A stretch of DNA of 7,230 bases, from contig CAUZEQ010000257.1 of NCBI GenBank assembly GCA_963578885.1, forward strand, positions 1-7,230, in the 5' to 3' direction. The notes beneath the pieces are model-generated. The model ran no database searches. It had not been told where the DNA came from and saw only the letters and a list, made by a program, of their open reading frames with translations. This DNA comes from UBA8437 sp963578885. Its GTDB lineage: Bacteria > Planctomycetota > Planctomycetia > Planctomycetales > Planctomycetaceae. Numbering within the stretch: position 1 is the first letter of the stretch; every line of letters begins with the position of its first letter. This document shows positions 1 to 5,950 of this stretch, one piece after another. The translations under genes were made by a program, and so were the position numbers.

Positions 1-407
1 AAACCAAGCCCGATCCCGAAGGACTCGCCAAGGCGCTCCACGACGAACTGCTCAAGACCTTCAAACCGGCCTTCCTCGGCCGCCTGACCGTCCTGCCCTA
101 CTACCCGCTCAGCGATGACGTGATGAAGACGATCATCGAACTGAAGCTCGGCAAGATCGTCCGACGGGTCAAGGACAACTACAACGCTTCGCTGAGCTAC
201 ACGTCCGAGTTGGTCGAGAACGTGGCAGAGCGATGCACCGAGGTCGACACCGGGGCCCGCAACGTCGATCACATCCTCACGCGGACCCTGCTCCCGGAAC
301 TCGCCGCCGAGTTCCTCGCACACATGGCCGAAGGCAACGCCATCCGCAGTGTCGAGGTCAACGTCGACAAGGACGGGAGCTTCCAGTACGAGCTCTCAGA
401 CGACTGA
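1..407 (+). CDS. clpV: T6SS AAA+ ATPase ClpV/TssH, C-terminal fragment (5' end outside window)
   Basis: The reading frame is open from the left edge (first full codon at base 3) to TGA at 405-407, giving about 134 C-terminal residues. They contain the features of the ClpB-type C-terminal small domain: a 'KPAFLGRLTVLPYYPL' stretch (bases 66-113), then 'LKLGKI', and the ClpV-typical 'RCTEVDTGARNVDHILTRTL' segment that carries the sensor-2 GAR motif. ClpV is the cytoplasmic hexameric unfoldase that takes apart the contracted TssB/TssC sheath so that the T6SS can fire again. The N-terminal sheath-binding domain and both Walker sites lie outside the window. Choosing GTG120 or ATG123 as a start would cut the conserved domain, so this is a truncated gene and not a small ORF. 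The ClpV rather than ClpB assignment rests on the T6SS neighbours and the CTEVDTGARNVD segment. Confidence 0.93.
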   Translation, partial: TKPDPEGLAKALHDELLKTFKPAFLGRLTVLPYYPLSDDVMKTIIELKLGKIVRRVKDNYNASLSYTSELVENVAERCTEVDTGARNVDHILTRTLLPELAAEFLAHMAEGNAIRSVEVNVDKDGSFQYELSDD

Positions 408-645
408 TCGTCTGCCCGAGGCAGCTGATGAGTGTTCGGTCTGCGCTTTTTCCAAGATTTCACGCAACCGATTCGGCAACACGGCGAGAATCTCAGTAAC
501 AGGAGTGCAAACAGGTGACCTGGCCGAGACGAATCGAAACCTCACACTGCCAGCCACCTCAGCTTTGCAACTCGCTGCCGACAATCGACGCTGCGAGACA
601 TCGCAACCCACGACACACCCAGGAACTCAAAGAAGGAGACAGACA
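408..645. other. Spacer between clpV and the first hcp; likely holds the hcp promoter
   Basis: No convincing gene lies in these 238 bases. The hcp frame happens to stay open through the spacer, but nothing in the translation resembles Hcp. A short hairpin (stem 412-416 with 420-424, loop CGA) follows the clpV stop, and a T-run (447-451) comes about 22 bases later, too far away for a classical intrinsic terminator. The last 66 bases before hcp1 (from about 580) are repeated before hcp2, so any element in that part is present twice. I could not find a clear sigma70 or sigma54 promoter; a TTGCAA at 565-570 has no matching -10 box at normal spacing. Confidence 0.5.
633..638 (+). promoter_or_regulatory. 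Strong ribosome binding site of hcp1 (AAGGAG)
   Basis: AAGGAG lies 7 bases before ATG646. It fixes the start at 646 rather than at any upstream in-frame ATG (for example 349), and the same site at the same distance precedes hcp2. The other genes of this window have weaker sites, in keeping with the high Hcp output a T6SS needs. Confidence 0.8.
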
Positions 646-1128
646 ATGGCAGCCTACATCAAGTTCGACGGAATCGACGGCGAATGCAAGGACAAGGACC
701 ACAAGAACTGGACCGACCTCGGCAGTTTCGCCCAGGGCGTTTCCAAGCCCGGCGGCGGTGCCACCGGAGCGACTCGCCGTCGCGGCGACGTGGTACTCGA
801 AGACATTGTCTGCACCAAGGAGATCGACAAGTCGAGCCCGAAGATTGCCGAGAGCGTCTGCAAGGGCAAGGTCTTTCCGAAGGTCGAGATCCACATCACC
901 GCGTCCTACACCGACGCGGGCCGAGTGACCTACTACGCCTACGAACTCAAGAACGTGCAGGTCACAAGCTACAACATCAGCGGCAGCGGACAGTCCGAGG
1001 ATGTTCCCAGCGAGGACTTTTCTCTGAACTACGAAGAGATCAAGGTGACCTACACCGAGTGCGACGAGAAGGGCGGGTCCAAGGGCAACATCGAGTACTC
1101 CTGGAAGGTGGAAGAAGGCGAAGCGTAG
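646..1128 (+). CDS. hcp: T6SS inner-tube protein Hcp (TssD), copy 1
   Basis: This is a 160-residue protein of the usual Hcp length. The family hallmarks are visible: an N-terminal 'IKFDGIDGECKDKDHK' strand and loop (residues 5-20), a Gly-rich loop (36-41), 'TKEIDKSSPKI' (57-67), and a C-terminal 'NIEYSWKVEEGEA' (148-160). Hcp forms hexameric rings that stack into the tube propelled by the sheath. Small effectors can ride in its lumen. It has four cysteines (14, 56, 72, 139), all kept in copy 2, which is more than the standard Pseudomonas Hcp1 has; whether they form disulfides cannot be told from sequence. The start is chosen by the AAGGAG site and by alignment with copy 2. It differs from copy 2 at ten positions. 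It lies between clpV and a second hcp, as expected for a structural T6SS operon. Confidence 0.96.
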   Translation: MAAYIKFDGIDGECKDKDHKNWTDLGSFAQGVSKPGGGATGATRRRGDVVLEDIVCTKEIDKSSPKIAESVCKGKVFPKVEIHITASYTDAGRVTYYAYELKNVQVTSYNISGSGQSEDVPSEDFSLNYEEIKVTYTECDEKGGSKGNIEYSWKVEEGEA

Positions 1129-1194
1129 CCAGCCTGCTGACAACAATCGACGCTGCGAGACATCACAACCCACGACACTCTCAGTAACCCAGAG

Positions 1195-1200
1195 AAGGAG
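1195..1200 (+). promoter_or_regulatory. Strong ribosome binding site of hcp2 (AAGGAG)
   Basis: AAGGAG lies 7 bases before ATG1208, in the same position as before hcp1. It is part of the duplicated leader, so both copies should be translated with similar efficiency. Confidence 0.8.
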
Positions 1201-1207
1201 ACCCACA

Positions 1208-1690
1208 ATGGCGGCCTACATCAAGTTCGACGGAATCGACGGCGAGTGCAAGGACAAGGACCACAAGGACTGGACCGACCTCGGCAGTTTCGCCCAGGGC
1301 GTGTACAAGCCCGGCGGTGGTGCCACCGGAGCGACTCGCCGGCGAGGCGACGTAATTCTCAGCGATATCAACTGCACCAAGGAGATCGACAAGTCGAGCC
1401 CGAAGATTGCCGAGAGCGTCTGCAAGGGCAAGGTCTTTCCGAAGGTCGAGATCCACGTCACCGCGTCCTACACCGACTCGGGCCGAGTGACCTACTACGC
1501 CTACGAACTCAAGAACGTTCAGGTCAGCAGCTACAACATCAGCGGCAGCGGACAGTCCGAGGATGTTCCCAGCGAGGACTTTGCTCTGAACTTCGAAGAG
1601 ATCAAGGTGACCTACACCGAGTGTGACGAGAAGGGTGGGTCCAAGGGCAACATCGAGTACTCCTGGAAGGTGGAAGAAGGCGAAGCGTAG
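1208..1690 (+). CDS. hcp: T6SS inner-tube protein Hcp (TssD), copy 2
   Basis: This 160-residue protein is identical to copy 1 at 150 positions. The differences are N21D, S33Y, V50I, E52S, V55N, I84V, A91S, T107S, S126A and Y129F (copy 1 to copy 2). All family motifs, the four cysteines and the last 31 residues are unchanged, so it should form the same hexameric tube and may co-assemble with copy 1. The non-conservative changes gather at residues 33 and 50-55. By my hand alignment with Pseudomonas Hcp1, these fall in and beside strands near the ring interior, close to the lumen residue Ser31 that matters for cargo binding there. This suggests different cargo preference rather than different assembly, but that is inference. 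The stop is followed directly by a palindrome and a strong hairpin. Confidence 0.96.
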   Translation: MAAYIKFDGIDGECKDKDHKDWTDLGSFAQGVYKPGGGATGATRRRGDVILSDINCTKEIDKSSPKIAESVCKGKVFPKVEIHVTASYTDSGRVTYYAYELKNVQVSSYNISGSGQSEDVPSEDFALNFEEIKVTYTECDEKGGSKGNIEYSWKVEEGEA

Positions 1691-1765
1691 CCAACCGGTT
1701 GGCGGCGGTGGACCCCGGGGTCCACCGTCGGGTCGCAAGAGCAGGCCGACTGGGCCGGCTCCTGC
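1691..1765 (+). promoter_or_regulatory. Hairpin cluster after hcp2 (possible attenuator, partial terminator or mRNA stabiliser)
   Basis: Three inverted repeats lie in a row. A perfect 12-base palindrome CCAACCGGTTGG (1691-1702) directly follows the hcp2 stop. A GC-rich stem centred between 1716 and 1717 includes a perfect 22-base palindrome (1706-1727) and extends with one G-U pair to 14 pairs (1703-1730). A third, bulged stem-loop spans 1741-1765 (GCAGG with CCTGC, plus three inner pairs). No T-run follows any of them, so they are not classical intrinsic terminators. In a T6SS operon Hcp is needed in large excess over VgrG, so a stem-loop here could end most transcripts or protect the 3' end of hcp mRNA. 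The structure is seen in the sequence; the role is inference. Confidence 0.6.
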
Positions 1766-1846
1766 GTCTCGCCGTCACACCAGGCAGACCCGCGTACAGT
1801 CAGAACACTTCGCACTCCAAAGACCAGTACTTCCGAGGTCCGCTCG

Positions 1847-3973
1847 ATGGCACTCCTCCAAGAAAACCGTGCCCTGGAACTGACAACGCCGCTCGGAGAC
1901 AACGAGCTGCTGTTGAACCGCTTCCACGGCTCCGAACATCTCTCACGGTTGTTCAAGTTCGAGCTCGACCTGGTTTCGGACAACGACGCGATCGCGGCCA
2001 GCGACATCGTCGGCCAGAACGTCACCGTCTGCCTCAGGCTCACCGACGAATCACCCCACTTCTTCAACGGCTTCATCTCCGAACTGGTCGCCGGCGACGC
2101 CGAAGACGGACGCCGCAACTACCGCGCAACTCTCGTCCCCTGGCTCTGGTTCCTCTCGCAAACCGCCGATTGCCGGATCTTCCAGCAGCAGACGGTGGTC
2201 GAGATCATCGAGAAGGTCTTCGGAGACCTTGGTTTCAGCGATTACGAAACGTCTGAGATCAAAGGAGAGCACAAGCAGTGGGACTACTGCGTGCAGTACC
2301 GCGAGACCGACTTCAACTTCGTGTCACGCCTGATGGAACGCGAGGGCATCTTCTATTACTTCAGGCACGAGGACGGCAAACATACTCTCGTGCTGGCCGA
2401 CCAGGTCGGAGCGTACAAGGACTGCGCAGAGAATGAGGTCGACTATCCGCCATCCCGGAGTCGCGTGGCGATCGCCGACCACATCATGAGTTGGTCGCAT
2501 CGGTTCGGCTTCGTGCCGGGCAAGTGGGCCCAGACAGACCACAACTTCGAGACTCCCAGTACCAACCTGATGACGAATTCCAACAGCGTCGTCAGCCTGC
2601 CGGGAATCGACAAGTACGAGGTCTACGACTATCCGGGTGAATACCAGCAGAAATCCGACGGAGATGCTGAGGTCAAGCTGCGGATGGAAGAGGAGGAGGT
2701 CGAACACGACACGATCAACGCCACGAGCCTCTGCAAGTCGTTCACACCCGGTGGCAAGTTCACGATCACCGGTGACCGTGCCGGAGGCGACAAGAACCAG
2801 TCCTTCGTGATCACGACAGTGCATCACACGGCCAACGAGCCCCTGGCCTATGAAACCGGCGGCCCGATTGGTCACGACTACAACAACTCGTTCACCTGCA
2901 TTCCCGATTCGGTCGTCTTCCGCCCCGCTCGAGTCAGCCCCGAGCCGATGATCTCCGGTGTGCAAACCGCCGTCGTGGTGGGACCCAAGGGCGAGGAGAT
3001 CTACACCGACGAGTACGGACGCGTGAAGGTGCAGTTCCATTGGGACCGCGAGGGCGAGAGTGACGAGAGCAGTTCGTGCTGGATTCGAGTCGCCCACAAC
3101 TCGGCCGGCAAGAAGTGGGGCTTCATGTCGATTCCTCGCATCGGACAGGAAGTCGTCGTCGACTTTCTCGAAGGCGACCCCGACCGACCGCTGATCGTCG
3201 GAAGCGTCTACAACGCGGAGCAGATGCCCCCCTACGAGTTGCCCGCCAACCAGACGCTCAGCTACATCAAGACCAACAGTTCCAAGAACGGCGACGGGTT
3301 CAACGAACTCCGCATCGAAGACAAGAAGGACAAGGAACAGATCTTCTTGCACGCCGAACGGAACATGGACGTCCGCGTCAAGAACGACTCCAACGAACGC
3401 GTCGTCGCCAATCGCCACCTGATCGTCGGCATCGGGGACAACGGTGGAGAAGGCGACCAGGTGGAATTCGTTCACGGCAACAAGCACCTGGGCGTCAAGA
3501 ACGACCACGTCGAGAAGCTCGACAAGAACATGTACCTGACGGTCGCCGAGAACCAGGAGACCGTCGTCCAAGGCGACGTGATTGAGAGTGTCGGAGGTGA
3601 CGCGCACCTGGACATCGGGGGGGCACAGTCCGAGCAGGTTGGCGGCGACATGTCACTGACCGTCGGCAGCAACCTGGATCAGAAGGTCGGCCAGAGCTCG
3701 GCTCTGGAAGCCGCACAGTCCATCCACATCAAGGGCGGAATGGACGTGGTGATCGAGGCTGGCCTGAGCCTGACACTCAAGGTGGGTGGCAATTACGTGA
3801 ACATCGGCCCAACGGGCGTCTCGATCCAGGGCACTTTGGTCATGATCAACAGCGGCGGGTCCGCCGGAAGTGGAAGCGGCGCCAGTCCCTCCTCGCCTTC
3901 CGGCACCACCGATGTCGAACTGCTGGAGCCCACCGAGGCTGACGACTCCAAGACCGGTAACAAGTCCTGCTGA
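1847..3973 (+). CDS. vgrG: T6SS spike protein VgrG (TssI)
   Basis: This 708-residue protein has the full architecture of a structural VgrG. Residues about 5-370 form the gp27-like base: an N-terminal 'NRFHGSEHLSRLFKFELDL' (34-52 region) and the hallmark 'YRETDFNFVSRLMEREGIFYYF' (161-182). Residues about 380-465 are the gp5-like OB fold, with 'DEYGRVKVQFHWDREG' (398-413) and 'VAHNSAGKKWGFMSIPRIGQEV' in sequence. A repetitive beta-helix follows (about 500-675, with repeated VGGD-like turns). The trimer sits on the Hcp tube and is shot into the target cell. After residue 679 comes a short Gly/Ser/Pro-rich and acidic tail ending in Cys708. It has no recognisable enzymatic domain, so this is not an 'evolved' VgrG. 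The start ATG1847 is preceded by GAGG (1835-1838). The next gene begins 17 bases after the stop, which suggests one transcript. Cargo is presumably attached through the FHA/DUF4123-like adaptor and PAAR encoded downstream. Confidence 0.96.
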   Translation: MALLQENRALELTTPLGDNELLLNRFHGSEHLSRLFKFELDLVSDNDAIAASDIVGQNVTVCLRLTDESPHFFNGFISELVAGDAEDGRRNYRATLVPWLWFLSQTADCRIFQQQTVVEIIEKVFGDLGFSDYETSEIKGEHKQWDYCVQYRETDFNFVSRLMEREGIFYYFRHEDGKHTLVLADQVGAYKDCAENEVDYPPSRSRVAIADHIMSWSHRFGFVPGKWAQTDHNFETPSTNLMTNSNSVVSLPGIDKYEVYDYPGEYQQKSDGDAEVKLRMEEEEVEHDTINATSLCKSFTPGGKFTITGDRAGGDKNQSFVITTVHHTANEPLAYETGGPIGHDYNNSFTCIPDSVVFRPARVSPEPMISGVQTAVVVGPKGEEIYTDEYGRVKVQFHWDREGESDESSSCWIRVAHNSAGKKWGFMSIPRIGQEVVVDFLEGDPDRPLIVGSVYNAEQMPPYELPANQTLSYIKTNSSKNGDGFNELRIEDKKDKEQIFLHAERNMDVRVKNDSNERVVANRHLIVGIGDNGGEGDQVEFVHGNKHLGVKNDHVEKLDKNMYLTVAENQETVVQGDVIESVGGDAHLDIGGAQSEQVGGDMSLTVGSNLDQKVGQSSALEAAQSIHIKGGMDVVIEAGLSLTLKVGGNYVNIGPTGVSIQGTLVMINSGGSAGSGSGASPSSPSGTTDVELLEPTEADDSKTGNKSC

Positions 3974-3990
3974 GACAAGCGAAAACAACG

Positions 3991-5415
3991 ATGGCCGAAA
4001 ATGACCTCCAGGTCGTGATCGAAATCACCAGTGGGACCTCGTCCGGACAAACGGTCACGGTCCCCCCGGGCCACTCGTTGCTGGTCGGACGACTCGACGA
4101 ATGCGACATCACCATCCAGGACGATCCCGTGGTTTCTCGACGACACTGCCAGGTCCAATGGCTGCCGCCCATCCTCGGCCTGACCAATCTCAGTGCCAAT
4201 GGAACTCGACTCAATGGCGCGGACATTGAGTCCTCTGAGATTCACGATGGAGATGAGATTCAGATCGGAAATGCGACCGTCCTGGCCATCCGCCTCCACG
4301 CGGACGACCCGGCCGAGGGACCCGCTCAGTCCGAGCACCCCCCGGCCGACGTCGTGGAAGAGGCTCCTGCCGCAGCCGCCGGCGGCGAATTGACTCCGGA
4401 TTCTCGACAACCCGACCGGCCTCCCGTGTCCTCTGACCACAGTGGCGAAGCGACTCCGGCACCCGGGTCGCTGCAGGTGGTGCATGGCCCCGCCGCCGGG
4501 ATGACGGCCCCGCTGGCCGCCGGGAAGCCACTGGTCATCGGCAGCCAGGCCGACTGTGACCTCGTGATCGAACAGGATCGGTCTGTTTCCCGAGAACATT
4601 GCCGGATCGAGCTGGTCCCTCCCGACTGCCAACTGCACGACCTCAGCAGCCATGGCACGATGGTCAACCACCGTCGCGTCGACGAAATCGTGGGGCTCTC
4701 CGATGGCGATGAAATCGAGATCGGCCACAATTCCGTCATCCGCGTCTCCCTGGCTGACTCTGGCTCGACCCCCGATGCCGAGGGATCAGCGTCTCCGGTC
4801 TGCCAGGTCACCTGCCAGACCGGGCTGGTCCTGACCACCTCGGCCCCGGACAACACGGCCGGTCTGTGGGCCATGGCGCAGCGGCTCTCGAGCCTGAGCC
4901 CACTGCATGCGATCGTCGACTTTGCCCGCGGTGGAAGCGCATTGCCCGAGGACTTCACCGATCCGAACTACCTGCTGGATTGGCTCTCCGCCGAAATCAT
5001 CGCCGAGCACTCTCCGGTCCTGCTCTCGCCCGAAGACCGCGACCGACTGCCCGCGGCCGTACAAGAGGTGACCGGCAACGACGCAGCAATGCTGATCTTC
5101 TCTCAGTCGCCCACCCCGGACCTGCATCAGCACCTCCGCTCACTGGCCACCTTCAACCCGGCCACCGGCAAGAAGTCTCGAACCGAATCGCTGTTCGCCT
5201 ACTGGTGGCCCAGCCTGCTGCACCAGATCCTCCAAAACAGCCAGCAGGACGTGGTCGAGGAGATCATGACCGGGATCGACGGTGTCCTGATCGAAGCCCC
5301 CGACGAGGGCGGCTGGTGCATCTTTGCGACCGAGGAGTTTTCACAGAAGTTCGAGCGATTCGAACTCGTCAGCGTCCTGCAGGAATCACCTCCCTCGGAC
5401 AATACCGCCGATTAG
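3991..5415 (+). CDS. Double-FHA protein with DUF4123-like C-terminal region; probable T6SS effector adaptor
   Basis: The protein has 474 residues. FHA domain 1 (about 8-102) has all hallmark residues: Gly33-Arg34, Ser49-Arg50-x-His52, Asn70-Gly71-Thr72 and Asn75-Gly76. A Pro/Ala/acidic linker follows (about 104-158). FHA domain 2 (about 160-254) keeps Gly184, Ser200-Arg201-Glu-His203 and Gly222-Thr223, but has Ser185 where the phosphothreonine-contacting Arg is expected and His221 in place of Asn, so it is probably degenerate. Residues about 276-462 resemble DUF4123 adaptors (Tap/TEC), including an 'HLRSLATFNPATGKKSRTESLF' -like core around 380-402 and a Trp-Trp pair (405-406). Such adaptors load a particular effector on its VgrG; FHA domains bind phosphothreonine peptides and in T6SS (Fha/TagH) link firing to a Ser/Thr kinase. 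Placement right after vgrG (17 bases) and before PAAR and effector fits. The FHA calls are firm; the DUF4123 assignment is by pattern only. It lacks the TssK/TssE-type context of core TagH. Confidence 0.8.
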   Translation: MAENDLQVVIEITSGTSSGQTVTVPPGHSLLVGRLDECDITIQDDPVVSRRHCQVQWLPPILGLTNLSANGTRLNGADIESSEIHDGDEIQIGNATVLAIRLHADDPAEGPAQSEHPPADVVEEAPAAAAGGELTPDSRQPDRPPVSSDHSGEATPAPGSLQVVHGPAAGMTAPLAAGKPLVIGSQADCDLVIEQDRSVSREHCRIELVPPDCQLHDLSSHGTMVNHRRVDEIVGLSDGDEIEIGHNSVIRVSLADSGSTPDAEGSASPVCQVTCQTGLVLTTSAPDNTAGLWAMAQRLSSLSPLHAIVDFARGGSALPEDFTDPNYLLDWLSAEIIAEHSPVLLSPEDRDRLPAAVQEVTGNDAAMLIFSQSPTPDLHQHLRSLATFNPATGKKSRTESLFAYWWPSLLHQILQNSQQDVVEEIMTGIDGVLIEAPDEGGWCIFATEEFSQKFERFELVSVLQESPPSDNTAD

Positions 5416-5456
5416 ACGGCCCCAAGAGCATCCCTCAACGGAACAGGAACCAGGCC

Positions 5457-5753
5457 ATGCCACCTGCCGCTCGCATTTCCGACATGCACGTCTGTCCGAT
5501 GGTGACACCGGGCACCCCGCCAATTCCCCACGTGGGTGGTCCCGTTTCGGTCGGCTGCCCCACGGTCCTGATCGGCGGTGTGCCCGCTGCACGAATCGGA
5601 GACATGGCGATCTGCGTGGGACCGCCCGATTCGATCGTGATGGGCTCGATGAGCGTCCTGATCGGCGGATCCCCCGCGGCGCGGATGGGCGACTCGACGG
5701 CCCACGGCGGAGCGATTACCGTCGGCTGCCCGACCGTGCTCATCGGCGGCTGA
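5457..5753 (+). CDS. PAAR-domain spike tip protein
   Basis: This 98-residue stand-alone PAAR protein has the normal minimal length. It carries three Pro-Ala-Ala-Arg motifs (residues 3-6, 43-46 and 73-76) and three copies of a 'VLIGG' strand (37-41, 67-71, 94-98), reflecting the pseudo-threefold symmetry of the cone. Likely zinc ligands near the apex are among His11, His25, Cys53 and His83. PAAR proteins cap the VgrG trimer, sharpen the spike and often tether effectors. ATG5457 is chosen because the product begins directly with the family's N-terminal 'PPAARISD', and an AGGA (5445-5448) lies 8 bases upstream. The open frame extends to 4866, but that part overlaps the FHA gene in another frame. 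There is no N- or C-terminal toxin extension. The next gene encodes a hydrophobic-plus-toxin protein of the kind often fused to PAAR, so the two look like a split PAAR effector. Confidence 0.95.
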   Translation: MPPAARISDMHVCPMVTPGTPPIPHVGGPVSVGCPTVLIGGVPAARIGDMAICVGPPDSIVMGSMSVLIGGSPAARMGDSTAHGGAITVGCPTVLIGG

Positions 5754-5950
5754 TTCGAGACCACTCCTGACTTCGAGGCTCCCCCGCTAGTAAGCAGGCA
5801 GTCGCTGAGAGACTCACAATGGGCGGCGAACGAACTCCAGGACCGATCTTCAACGATCCCCTGTTTGGTCAGTGACTCGATACCGGCACATCGGTTGTCA
5901 GTTCGACACCCACGCCCGGCCCGATCCGCCGAACAGAACGGGTCTCGGAA
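5754..5950. other. Spacer between PAAR and effector genes; possible upstream coding remnant
   Basis: No complete gene was found. The frame used by the effector contains ATG5819 preceded by a purine-rich GAGAGA, 18 codons, and then TGA at 5873-5875. After that it stays open (5876-5950) up to the effector ATG. Both short stretches encode a TPGPI motif (5834-5848 and 5912-5926), with no similarity I recognise. This may be a leader peptide, a remnant of a longer N-terminus, or chance. No hairpin or promoter stood out. Confidence 0.4.

Larger units (their letters stand above)
580..1693. repeat. Tandem duplication of hcp with its leader (period 562 bases)
   Basis: Copy A runs from about 580 to 1131 and copy B from about 1142 to 1693. 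The offset is 562 bases both for the leader (581 to 1143) and for the start codons (646 to 1208). The leader segment 580-616 matches 1142-1178 at 35 of 37 bases; the region just upstream of the ribosome binding site is more diverged, and the site itself is kept. Similarity ends 3 bases past each stop codon. Long runs of identical silent positions in the coding part point to a recent duplication or continuing gene conversion, with a local block of divergence around codons 49-55. Confidence 0.9.

Noticed and set aside
428..499. Small 23-codon ORF in the clpV-hcp spacer
   Set aside because: No ribosome binding site and no recognisable peptide features; its frame is a shadow of the clpV end.
512..522. 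CAGGT-G-ACCTG inverted repeat upstream of hcp1 as an operator
   Set aside because: A 5-base half-site is expected by chance in this GC-rich DNA, no second copy lies before hcp2, and similar words occur inside genes.
349..645. Upstream in-frame extension of hcp1 starting at ATG349 (259 residues in total)
   Set aside because: It would begin inside clpV, its added part has no Hcp similarity, and the AAGGAG site plus the second copy fix the start at 646.
2324..3607. Long minus-strand open frame (427 residues) opposite vgrG
   Set aside because: It is the mirror of a well supported VgrG in GC-rich DNA, with a Val/Asp/Leu-biased composition and no recognisable domain.
1847..3973. VgrG as an 'evolved' VgrG with its own effector domain
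   Set aside because: After the beta-helix only about 30 residues of Gly/Ser/Pro and acidic tail remain, too short for a toxin domain.
3793..4728. Minus-strand open frame (311 residues) opposite the vgrG/FHA junction
   Set aside because: Antisense shadow of the FHA domains; no independent support.
4866..5456. N-terminal extension of the PAAR protein (295 residues in total)
   Set aside because: The added part is Arg/Pro-rich out-of-frame reading of the FHA gene. A ribosome binding site and the PAAR N-terminus place the start at 5457.
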